In this document: in pieces, positions 7,420 through 15,289 of the stretch | How the letters are laid out: each line of letters begins with the position of its first letter | Numbering within the stretch: position 1 is the stretch's first letter | Assembly: GCA_945872795.1 (NCBI GenBank) | Contig: CAMCAZ010000024.1 | Coordinates: forward strand, 1 to 47,175 | Origin: Chryseobacterium gleum | Lineage (GTDB): Bacteria; Bacteroidota; Bacteroidia; Flavobacteriales_F; PHOS-HE28 | Direction of reading: 5' to 3' | DNA length: 47,175 nt | Program-made: the position numbers and the translations under genes | Notes under the pieces: model-generated | What the model was told of the DNA's origin: nothing | What the model saw: the letters and a program-made list of their open reading frames with translations, nothing else | The model's database searches: none

Positions 7420-10400
7420 GGGTTCACAGGTCTGAGCTCGCCAGTACGCACATAGAGCAGGGCACCTTCCACACGCGCATGGCCCATGCGTTTGAGCAGG
7501 GACATGTACCCGGCCACCTGCTCGTCGTGTTCCTCGCGCGGCTGCCCGGTCTTGATGTCCAGGACGCGCACAAGGTCATGATCGAGGATCACACGGTCCG
7601 GTCGCCATGCGGTACCCTGTTCGTCGATGATGGTGGCTTCGGTGCGTACGTCCGGTCCGGGTGCGAACCAGCTGCCCACCTGTTCCCCGGCCAGCAGTTG
7701 GGCCAGCCTGTCGTGCAGCAGGGATGCTTCCTCGGCGGGCAGTTCTCCATCGCGGACGGCCGCGCTGATCGCATCGGGCAGGTCATGTGGGGTGCGGATC
7801 CGGGCCAGCACGGCATGCACTGTGCGGCCATGCGCCCTGTACGGATCACTTGAGCCCGGCACCCAGTCCTCGGGACGTTCCCAGCGCATGGTCATGGGCA
7901 ACGGCGCATCCGGTGTGGACACGTCGCGCAGGGTGATCGCATCCTGGCGATGATGAGCGCTGGTCAACGGGTGTCGTTCACCGATGGTGAGGCTGCCTTC
8001 CGATCCATGGATGTTCATGTAGTTCATCACGCCCTTGCTCACGATGTCCGCCGCATCCTCGGGGATGAAGGCGTACAGCCGGTGCACCGGACGGGTGAAG
8101 GCCACGTAGAGCAGGTCCAGTGCATCCAGATGGCGCAGTCCCATCTCCACCTGAAGCTCCGTGACCCCGCTTTCCTGGAGCATTTTCGAATCGCGCACCA
8201 GGGCGGCATCCAGGTCGGGCACGGCGGGCCGCGGGTCCACCCACAGGCGTTCCTGGCCATCACCGCGTGTCGTCATGCTGGCGTTGGGCATGATCACCAC
8301 CGGGAATTCCAGGCCCTTCGCCTTGTGGATCGTCATCACCTGCACGGCCTGTCCGTTCTCCGGTGGCGCTACGCTGCGGTTGGATCCGCTCCGTTTCCAG
8401 TGATCGATGAACCCATCGATATCCGGCCCGTGGGCTGTGGACCAGCTGTGTGCCTCGTCCAGCAGGGCCAGCACGGGCGCTTCTTCTGCGGGGCGGATGT
8501 GCAGCCAGTGGCACAGTCGCTGCAGCAGTTCCGTGAAGGTGGTGCGTACGCCGATCAGGTCCTGGCGCACCAGTTCATCCAGCAGTTCGCGCAGCGGCTT
8601 GGGCAGTTTCGTGCCGGGATCTGCGAGCAACACCTCCGTCGCATCGGGAAGGGCACGCAGCCTTGCCCTGTATTGCATCACGCGTGCGGCGGCGGTCTCG
8701 TCGGCGCGCTGCACGGCCCGGAGCAGGTCGATGAGCAGTTCCACCACCGGGTCGCCGGAGATCTTGAGGCCATCGGGGGACACCACGGCGAAGCCCGCCT
8801 TGACCAGGTGCTCCGCCACTCTCCGACCCTGCGCTCCCGTGCGCACCAGGATGGCCACATCACCCGGGGCCGCGCCGTCGGCGATGGACTCCCGGAGCCG
8901 GTCCATCACGTTCTCCAGCATCAGGTCCCAGCGGTCCTCGCCCTTCACATCGCGGGGCATCAGTTGCAGGTGCACCAGGCCCGGCAAGGAACCTCCGCTC
9001 TGCTGGGCATGACCCTCGTAAACGCTCCGCAGGTCCTCCGGCAGTTCGGTGGCGAGTGCACCGAAGAGATCATTGTTGAACTGGATGATGACGGGCGAGG
9101 AGCGTCGGTTGAAGGCCAGCGGTTCGGCCGTGTGGTAGTTGCGTTGAAGGGTCTCCTCCCGTTCCTGCTCCAGTTCCGAGTCGCCCCGGCCGAACAACTT
9201 GGGGAGGTTCACGAAGAGACGGACCTCTCCATTACGCCATCGGTAGATGGCCTGTTTGGCATCGCCCACGAGCAGTGCGCTGCCACCGGTCGAAAGCGCA
9301 TTGTCGATCAGCGGCAGCAGGCATGTCCATTGCAGGAGCGAGGTGTCCTGGAACTCGTCGATGAGGTAGTGGCGATACCGTTCGCCCATGCGCTCGTGGA
9401 TGAAGGGCACGGGCTCGTGCTGCACCACTTCGGCCACCTTGCGCGTGAGGTCGCTGAAGAAGGCCACACCATCCTCCTGCTTCAACCGGCTGAGGTGGCG
9501 TTCCAGTTCGTGCAAGGCGAAGGTCGCGGGGAGGTCGCGTGCCACCGCACGTTGCATGAGGAAGGTGGCATGGCCGCTCCGGGTCAGCTGTTCGGCCTCC
9601 TCGAAGATGGCCTGCAGCCGTGGTGCCAAATGCTCGAGGGCCGAGCGTACGGAAGGATCCGCCTTGGCCGAATGCCAGGTCCCGCTCTCCAGTGGTTTGC
9701 GGGCCTGTTGTCCCGGTGTCTGCCAGGCATCCTCGAACGCGGCCAACTTGCGGAATGTGCTGTAGATGCCCTTGTAACCGTAGGCGAGGTGTTCGGGTGC
9801 GATGTGCGCGGCCTCGATGTGCTTCAGTGCCTCCCGGCCCAGCTTCCGGAGCGAATTGCCGAAGGCGCGCTCCTCCGACCGCAACCGTTCGCTCAGCGCC
9901 GTGACCACCAGGGCGTCCATGGCACCCAGGCGGGAGAGCGGACCGATGGCGCTTTCCTTCTGCAGTTCGTGGGCCAGGGTGCGCAGGGGTAGTTCGGGGT
10001 CCCATTTCTGCTCTTCGTGCAGGAGCTGCAAACAGGCTTCGGTAAGGATGCCCGTGATGCGCAGATCGGTGCCGGCCTCGCCGATCAGGCCGTCCACCGC
10101 GGCGTTCAGGTAGTGGTCCTGGTCGGTGGTCATCTGCAGGTCATGGTCCAGCTGCAGGTCGCGGGCGAAGGGCCGCACCACCCGGCGGGTAAAGGCATCG
10201 ATGGTGCTGATCGCCACGTCGCTCCAGTGGTGCAGCATGTGGCGCAGCACGGCATCGGCCCGCTGTTCGATGACGGCCCGTCCCTTCCCGCTGCGCCGCT
10301 CCAGATGCTCCAGCACATCCCTCATGGCGCCATCGTTCACATCCCCCGAGGCGAGCTTTCGCAGGTAGCCCATCACGCGGGCCTTCATCTCGCCGGCCGC

Positions 10401-10535
10401 CTTGTTCGTGAAGGTCAGGGCCAGCACCTGCCGGTAGGCACCCGGATCATCGCCGCTGAGGCAATGGGCGAGGTAGTGCTTGACCAGGGAGTGGGTCTTG
10501 CCCGCACCGGCGGAACTGTGAAGGATCTGGAACAT
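7416..10535 (-). CDS. AddA/RecB-like UvrD-family helicase with C-terminal nuclease
   Basis: The protein has 1039 residues. All helicase SF1A motifs are visible: Walker A 'SSAGAGKT' at residues 7-14, Ia 'ALTFTNKAAGEMK' near 40-51, II 'IDEFQDTS' near 392, III 'LVGDAKQAIYRW' near 420, V 'MTIHKAKGLEFP' near 733, and VI 'LLYVAFTRP'. The C-terminus is a PD-(D/E)XK nuclease with Asp and Lys in 'RPDRVILD' and 'VLDIKTG' (near 990) and the QxxxY-type 'EQVAGY'. It probably unwinds and trims broken DNA ends together with the AddB-like protein at 1775-4495. The ATG at 10535 is chosen over a TTG four codons upstream. TATCTTGG occurs about 10 bases before it and could be a -7 box. Confidence 0.92.
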   Translation of the reverse strand: MFQILHSSAGAGKTHSLVKHYLAHCLSGDDPGAYRQVLALTFTNKAAGEMKARVMGYLRKLASGDVNDGAMRDVLEHLERRSGKGRAVIEQRADAVLRHMLHHWSDVAISTIDAFTRRVVRPFARDLQLDHDLQMTTDQDHYLNAAVDGLIGEAGTDLRITGILTEACLQLLHEEQKWDPELPLRTLAHELQKESAIGPLSRLGAMDALVVTALSERLRSEERAFGNSLRKLGREALKHIEAAHIAPEHLAYGYKGIYSTFRKLAAFEDAWQTPGQQARKPLESGTWHSAKADPSVRSALEHLAPRLQAIFEEAEQLTRSGHATFLMQRAVARDLPATFALHELERHLSRLKQEDGVAFFSDLTRKVAEVVQHEPVPFIHERMGERYRHYLIDEFQDTSLLQWTCLLPLIDNALSTGGSALLVGDAKQAIYRWRNGEVRLFVNLPKLFGRGDSELEQEREETLQRNYHTAEPLAFNRRSSPVIIQFNNDLFGALATELPEDLRSVYEGHAQQSGGSLPGLVHLQLMPRDVKGEDRWDLMLENVMDRLRESIADGAAPGDVAILVRTGAQGRRVAEHLVKAGFAVVSPDGLKISGDPVVELLIDLLRAVQRADETAAARVMQYRARLRALPDATEVLLADPGTKLPKPLRELLDELVRQDLIGVRTTFTELLQRLCHWLHIRPAEEAPVLALLDEAHSWSTAHGPDIDGFIDHWKRSGSNRSVAPPENGQAVQVMTIHKAKGLEFPVVIMPNASMTTRGDGQERLWVDPRPAVPDLDAALVRDSKMLQESGVTELQVEMGLRHLDALDLLYVAFTRPVHRLYAFIPEDAADIVSKGVMNYMNIHGSEGSLTIGERHPLTSAHHRQDAITLRDVSTPDAPLPMTMRWERPEDWVPGSSDPYRAHGRTVHAVLARIRTPHDLPDAISAAVRDGELPAEEASLLHDRLAQLLAGEQVGSWFAPGPDVRTEATIIDEQGTAWRPDRVILDHDLVRVLDIKTGQPREEHDEQVAGYMSLLKRMGHARVEGALLYVRTGELRPVNP

Positions 10536-10590
10536 CGGCCCGACCAAGATAGGATCTAGGGAATGGTCGTTCCTGAGTGAGGATGGTCAC

Positions 10591-10621
10591 TTTACCTTGG
10601 GGTCATCACACTGTACCTTTG
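10591..10621 (+). promoter_or_regulatory. Candidate promoter of the MbnP/peroxidase operon
   Basis: TTTA at 10591-10594, 19 bases, then TACCTTTG at 10614-10621. This matches the Bacteroidota form TTTG-N19-TAnnTTTG with one mismatch in the upstream box. It lies 47 bases before the MbnP-like ATG. An overlapping TACCTTGG at 10593-10600 is an alternative -7 box. Confidence 0.5.
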
Positions 10622-10668
10622 GAGTGCCTGTCGCAAGGGTGTTCAAAGCCTTGGCGTTCAGCTTGTGC

Positions 10669-11445
10669 ATGCAGCAGCGATCACGGTCCTTCCTCCTCGT
10701 GTTGCTCACCCTCGGTGTGGGCCTGTCCTCGTGCAAAAAAGATCCGGCGGTTGAACCGGACCCCGTAACGCCACCGGCGCCCACCGGTGTGGTGAAACTG
10801 ACCGTGGTGCCGGAATGGGAGGGAGCGCCCATGCAGCGCTTCTCAGAGTACCGCAATTTCATGGACTACCGCGTCAATGTGGAGCTCCTGAAGCTCTATC
10901 TGGGCGAAGTGCGTCTGGCGAACGGCGGGGTGGAGAAGGCGCTCTCCGATGTGCTCTATTTCGACCTCGGGGATGGACCTGTTTCCCAGTCCTGGCGGGT
11001 GGATACGGGCGCGTGGATGGGCCTGAAGGCCGGCTTGGGGGTGCCATCCGTGCTGAACTACGCTGACCCCGCAGGATACGGCCCGGGCCATCCCTTGAAC
11101 GTGAGTAACGGCACCTACTGGACCTGGGCCACGGGCTACCGCTTCGTGATGTTCGAGGGACGTTACGATCCCGATCCCCTGAGCACCGACCCCCTGATCA
11201 ACAGCTATTCCCTGCATCCCGGGATGGACACCTGCTACGCCGCTGTCGAGCTATGGCCCAGCGGGGGTGTCCAGGTCCGGCAGGGCGATACGGCCTTCGT
11301 GACGGTGCGCCTGGCGGTGGACGAGTTCTTCCATTCGGCGAACGGCACCATAGACCTGGTGACCGAGAACACCGCCCATGGTGGCAACCTCCCGCTGGCA
11401 CTGAAGTTCACGGATAACGTGGTCCGCAGCATCTCCGTGGATTGA
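10669..11445 (+). CDS. MbnP-like copper-associated lipoprotein
   Basis: The protein has 258 residues with a lipoprotein signal (lipobox LSSC, Cys22); the ATG at 10669 gives the cleanest signal. The fold is predicted to be beta-rich, and the segments 'FMDYRVNVELLKLYLGEVRL', 'GHPLN' near 140 and 'YWTWATGYRF' at 150-159 recall the MbnP family. In characterised MbnP a Trp is converted to kynurenine by the di-haem enzyme MbnH and takes part in copper binding. Here two MbnH/CcpA-like genes follow directly, the first overlapping by four bases, which supports the call. No methanobactin genes are visible, so a general periplasmic copper or oxidative role is inferred. Confidence 0.75.
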   Translation: MQQRSRSFLLVLLTLGVGLSSCKKDPAVEPDPVTPPAPTGVVKLTVVPEWEGAPMQRFSEYRNFMDYRVNVELLKLYLGEVRLANGGVEKALSDVLYFDLGDGPVSQSWRVDTGAWMGLKAGLGVPSVLNYADPAGYGPGHPLNVSNGTYWTWATGYRFVMFEGRYDPDPLSTDPLINSYSLHPGMDTCYAAVELWPSGGVQVRQGDTAFVTVRLAVDEFFHSANGTIDLVTENTAHGGNLPLALKFTDNVVRSISVD

Positions 11446-12452
11446 AGGGCTTGCCTTGGATAGGGGTCGTGGTGGTGTTGGCCGTGGGTTGCCGCAAGGA
11501 CCCGGTCATGGAGAATACGACCGTCAATGAGCCTTACATCGTGGAGCTCCCCCCGGGAGCACCGCAGATGGTCGTACCGCCGGATAACCCCCTGACCGTG
11601 GCCTCCGTCACCTTGGGCAAGGCCTTGTTCTTTGATCGGCGCTTGTCGCGTGATGGCACGGTCTCCTGTGCCTCCTGCCATTTCCCGGATCGGGCGTTCA
11701 GTGATACCATTGCCCTGAGCCTTGGCGTGGAAGGCCGTGTCGGCATGCGCAATTCACCTCCCCTGACCAACCTCGCGTGGCATCCGTCCTTCTTCCGCGA
11801 TGGCGGGGTCCCCACTTTGGAACAGCAGGTCATCGCACCGATCCATGACCCAGTAGAGATGGACCATGACATCCAGGTGGCCGCTTCGTTCCTGGCCGAT
11901 GAGGAACCCTATGCCGAACTGAGCGAATTGGCCTACGGCAGGCGGATGGATGCCTGGGTGCTCAGTCGCGCGATCGCGGCTTACGAACGGACCCTGGTCA
12001 GTGGCTGGTCGCGCTTCGATCGTTTCCAGCAGGGAGACCTGGCCGCCATGAGCGCTCAGGAACAGCAGGGCTGGGCCTTGTTCTCCAGCCCGGAGTTCAA
12101 CTGCATCGCCTGCCACAGTGGCTTCGACCTCAGCGATCATTCGTTCCAGAACATCGGACAGTACACCACCTACACCGATCCCGGACGGGAGCGCATCTCT
12201 CTGGAGCCCGGGGACCATGGCAAGTTCAAGGTGCCCACCCTGCGTAATGTGGCCCTGACGGCGCCGTACATGCACGATGGGGCGATGGGCACACTCGAGG
12301 AGGTGGTCGACCATTTTGCATCCGGAGGATCGCCCCATCCGAACAAGAGCCCCCTCCTTGAGGGTTTTACGGTGACGAACGAAGAGCGCGCCGCCCTGGT
12401 CGCCTTCCTCCATGCCTTGACCGACGAACGTTCCATCGATCGCCTACCTTGA
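11442..12452 (+). CDS. Di-haem cytochrome c peroxidase family lipoprotein (MbnH/CcpA-like), copy 1
   Basis: The protein has 336 residues. Two haem c sites are visible: CASCH at residues 76-80 and CIACH at 221-225. The C-terminal 'VPTLRNVALTAPYMHDG' is the conserved family block that supplies an axial Met. The start is a TTG overlapping the upstream TGA (TTGA); it leads into a lipoprotein signal with lipobox LAVGC. A TTG four codons later is an alternative start. The protein would act in the periplasm, reducing peroxide or, like MbnH, oxidising a Trp of the neighbouring MbnP-like protein. It differs from the next gene in length and in the spacing between haems, so it is not a recent duplicate. 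Confidence 0.87.
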   Translation: MKGLPWIGVVVVLAVGCRKDPVMENTTVNEPYIVELPPGAPQMVVPPDNPLTVASVTLGKALFFDRRLSRDGTVSCASCHFPDRAFSDTIALSLGVEGRVGMRNSPPLTNLAWHPSFFRDGGVPTLEQQVIAPIHDPVEMDHDIQVAASFLADEEPYAELSELAYGRRMDAWVLSRAIAAYERTLVSGWSRFDRFQQGDLAAMSAQEQQGWALFSSPEFNCIACHSGFDLSDHSFQNIGQYTTYTDPGRERISLEPGDHGKFKVPTLRNVALTAPYMHDGAMGTLEEVVDHFASGGSPHPNKSPLLEGFTVTNEERAALVAFLHALTDERSIDRLP

Positions 12453-12458
12453 CCCGTG

Positions 12459-13598
12459 ATGAACGCACGCAGCTTCCTCTTCCTGCTCACCCTTCCCGTG
12501 TTCCTGTTCGCGGCCTGTAATCCTGACGAGGACCAGGACCCGAGCGTGGACCCGCCGAACGGGGGGCAGGTGTATACCCCCACACCCTACGCGCTGACCA
12601 TTCCGGGGAACTTCTCCGCCATGCCCATCCCGGCGGACAATCCCTTCACGGTGGAGGGTATCCGTCTGGGACGTTTCCTGTTCTATGAAGAGCGGCTGTC
12701 CGGTAACAACACGCAGAGCTGTGCCTCCTGCCACGCGGCCGAGGTGGCCTTCACGGACCATGGGAACCGCTACAGCATGGGTATCGATGGCATCCAGGGG
12801 AACCGAAACTCCATGCCCATGCAGAACCTGGGTTGGGAGCAACGCTTCTTCTGGGATGGAAGGGCCATGACCTTGGAGCAGCAGATCCTGGAGCCGGTGG
12901 AGAACCCCATCGAGATGCACGAGACCTGGCCCGATGCAGTGGCCAAGCTGGAGCAGGACAGCGTGTATCCCACGCTCTTCCTGCGGGCCTTCGGCACTCC
13001 GGGCATCAGCCCCGAGCGGACGTCCAAGGCCATCGCCCAGTTCCTGCGCACCATGATCAGTGCCAACTCCCGCTGCGACCAGTTCATGCGTGGGGAGGTC
13101 CAGCTGAACGAGACCGAACAATTGGGTTTCCAGCTGACATTGCTTGAGGGAGGCTTTCCACCCGAGGTGATGGGTGGTCAGGGCGGGGCCGATTGTTTCC
13201 ATTGTCACCCGCACGGCGGTGGTCGCTTCACCGATGGCCTCATCCGGAACAACGGCCTTGATCCCGAATCCATGTGGACGGACCTGGGGCTGGGGGGCGT
13301 CACCGGAGCGCCGCAGGACCGGGCAAAGTTCAAGACACCCTCATTGCGCAATGTGGTGCTGACCGCACCCTACATGCACGATGGCCGCTTCCAGACCCTG
13401 GAGGAAGTGATCGAGCACTACAACAGCGGTGGGCATCCTTCCACGACGGTGGACCCGAACATGAAGTACACGACGGGAGGGTTGCAACTGACGCCCGAGA
13501 AGAAGGCGCAATTGATCGCTTTTCTGCACACACTGACGGATACCGAGTTCGTGACGAACCCAGCGTTCCTGGATCCCGGCCCTCCGACCCTGCAGTGA
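12459..13598 (+). CDS. Di-haem cytochrome c peroxidase family lipoprotein (MbnH/CcpA-like), copy 2
   Basis: The protein has 379 residues; the ATG at 12459 is preferred to a GTG one codon upstream. A lipoprotein signal ends at lipobox LFAAC (Cys20). Haem c sites are CASCH at 88-92 and CFHCH at 246-250, and 'TPSLRNVVLTAPYMHDG' is the conserved C-terminal block. It starts six bases after copy 1 ends, so the three genes from 10669 form one transcript. It carries extra sequence around the second haem ('PEVMGGQGGADCFHCHPHGGG') compared with copy 1. Which copy modifies the MbnP-like protein cannot be told from sequence. It ends nine bases from the convergent flavoprotein gene. Confidence 0.88.
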   Translation: MNARSFLFLLTLPVFLFAACNPDEDQDPSVDPPNGGQVYTPTPYALTIPGNFSAMPIPADNPFTVEGIRLGRFLFYEERLSGNNTQSCASCHAAEVAFTDHGNRYSMGIDGIQGNRNSMPMQNLGWEQRFFWDGRAMTLEQQILEPVENPIEMHETWPDAVAKLEQDSVYPTLFLRAFGTPGISPERTSKAIAQFLRTMISANSRCDQFMRGEVQLNETEQLGFQLTLLEGGFPPEVMGGQGGADCFHCHPHGGGRFTDGLIRNNGLDPESMWTDLGLGGVTGAPQDRAKFKTPSLRNVVLTAPYMHDGRFQTLEEVIEHYNSGGHPSTTVDPNMKYTTGGLQLTPEKKAQLIAFLHTLTDTEFVTNPAFLDPGPPTLQ

Positions 13599-13607
13599 TC
13601 GCCGCGG

Positions 13608-15119
13608 TCAGGCGGCCACCACGCTGTCCACCTCGGGTACCCAGTCGTAGCAGCGCAGCTTATCCCCCAGCACTTCGGGTTTGAAGATGCTTGATCCCAG
13701 TAGCATTCGCGCGCATTCCTGAACACCCTCGGTGATGCTGGGATGCGGATGCACCAGTTCCGCCAGTTCGCGGATCGGCGTGCCGAGACGCATCATCAGG
13801 GCCACGGCCTGGATCGCGCTGGAGGCATGTTCGCCCACGGCACGCATGCCCAGGATGCGCATCTCCGCATCGTTCGTCACCAGTATCTTGAAGAAGCCTT
13901 TGGTCCTGCGCATGGCGATGGCCCGGGCCAGGCAGGAGTAGTCGATGCGGGCCAGGCGGTAGGGGATGCCGCGCTTCCGGCATTCCTGTTCGTTGAGTCC
14001 CACGCCCGCCACCTCGGGGTCCAGGAACATGATGGTGCTGATGTTGTCGTAGCTCGGCTCGTTGTTCCGTTGTCCGAACAACTGTTCCACGGCATGGCGT
14101 CCTTCCATCTCGCCGAGGTTCACCAGCATGTTGGTGCCCGTGGCATCGCCCACCAGGTGGATGTGCGGGAGGCTGCTGGCCGTTCCGGTCAGGACGGGGC
14201 TTCCTGTTCGTTCATCCAGCTTCACACCGATCTGTTCCAGGCCGATGCGGTCCGTGTTCGGGATGCGTCCCACGGACAGGAGCGCCCGTTCCACGCGAAC
14301 GACCTCGCGCCGGCCATCGGGGTAGGAGATTTCGTATTCCACCTCCTCGCCGGGTGCGGGGTCCATGGCGAGCGCGATCCGTTCAAGCTTCGCAGAGCGA
14401 TGGATGACCACGCCCCGCCGTTCCATCTCACGGGCCACGAGCTCGGACACGTCGGTGTCCTCGAAGGGCAGGATGCGTTCCGCGCGGTCGATGATGTGCA
14501 CGCGTGTCTGGCTGAGGTTGGAGAAGATGGTGGCGAACTCGCAGCCGATGACCCCGGCGCCGATGATCACGATGCTCTTGGGCATCTGCTCGAGGCCGAA
14601 GATCCCATCGCTGGTAAGGATGTGCCGTTCATCCGTGGGGATGTTGGGCACCGTGCGCGGTCGGCTGCCGGTGGCGATGATGATGGTATCCGCGTGGACG
14701 CTCAGTGGGCCCGATGGGCGCTGGATATCCACCGTGTGCGGACCGGTCATCACGGCGTTGCCACGTTCATAGTGGAACAGGGAGCTGCCGTTCCGGTCCT
14801 TGGTGGCGCCCAGCAGTTGCATGTGGCAGGCGTAGAGGTACTTGCGTTCAAAGACCGCTTCGTTCAGCGTGCGGTTGATCTCCTCCCAGCTCAGGCGGAA
14901 GGGTTCGCGGCCGCGGGTGCGCATCAGGTCGTTGGTGCTGGACACGCGCTGGGCGATCTCCCACAGGGTCTTGGAGGCCAGCGCACCGTTGTAGATACCG
15001 GTGCCCCCGATCCGGTCGCGCTCCACCAGCAGCACGCGTTTGCCGAGGTCGATGGCGCGCATGGCGGCGGCGTGGCCCGCAGGCCCACCACCAATGACGC
15101 AGAGGTCGAATCGTTCCAT
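13608..15119 (-). CDS. FAD/NAD(P) flavoprotein of the disulfide-reductase fold, soluble-transhydrogenase-like, without redox cysteines
   Basis: The protein has 503 residues; the ATG at 15119 starts just before the FAD-binding 'DLCVIGGGPAGHAAA'. A second Rossmann motif ('IVIIGAGVIGCEFA') binds NAD(P), 'HLVGDATG' binds FAD, and the interface helix carries 'HPHPSITE'. The redox-active pair of the family (GGTCxxxxC) is replaced: the block reads GGTGIYNGALASK at 38-50, with Gly41 and Ala46 where the cysteines should be. This excludes normal lipoamide, glutathione or mercuric reductase chemistry. It is closest to soluble NAD(P) transhydrogenases (SthA type), which also lack a working disulfide. That substrate assignment is inferred. 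Confidence 0.82.
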   Translation of the reverse strand: MERFDLCVIGGGPAGHAAAMRAIDLGKRVLLVERDRIGGTGIYNGALASKTLWEIAQRVSSTNDLMRTRGREPFRLSWEEINRTLNEAVFERKYLYACHMQLLGATKDRNGSSLFHYERGNAVMTGPHTVDIQRPSGPLSVHADTIIIATGSRPRTVPNIPTDERHILTSDGIFGLEQMPKSIVIIGAGVIGCEFATIFSNLSQTRVHIIDRAERILPFEDTDVSELVAREMERRGVVIHRSAKLERIALAMDPAPGEEVEYEISYPDGRREVVRVERALLSVGRIPNTDRIGLEQIGVKLDERTGSPVLTGTASSLPHIHLVGDATGTNMLVNLGEMEGRHAVEQLFGQRNNEPSYDNISTIMFLDPEVAGVGLNEQECRKRGIPYRLARIDYSCLARAIAMRRTKGFFKILVTNDAEMRILGMRAVGEHASSAIQAVALMMRLGTPIRELAELVHPHPSITEGVQECARMLLGSSIFKPEVLGDKLRCYDWVPEVDSVVAA

Positions 15120-15289
15120 GGTTGATCCCGAATGGGCGGGAAGGACGGATTCATACGCAGGTGCCCGGTCAGGGTTCCGAGTGGTAGTCGTTCCGGTAGG
15201 GGTGTTCCCCGGTCTGTTCGGGGGCTTGGTCGGGTGGAACAAGCGATGGGCGTATCCTTTCCTAGGTACCGGTCGTACCAAAGCGCGAA

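Noticed and set aside
7950-9992. 680-residue plus-strand reading frame opposite the helicase gene
   Set aside because: It is fully antisense to a gene with all helicase motifs, and its composition is that of a GC-rich shadow frame (His, Val, Gln and Gly-rich, no recognisable motif).
13608-15119. Dihydrolipoyl dehydrogenase
   Set aside because: The fold fits but both redox cysteines are missing, so the classical enzyme is excluded.
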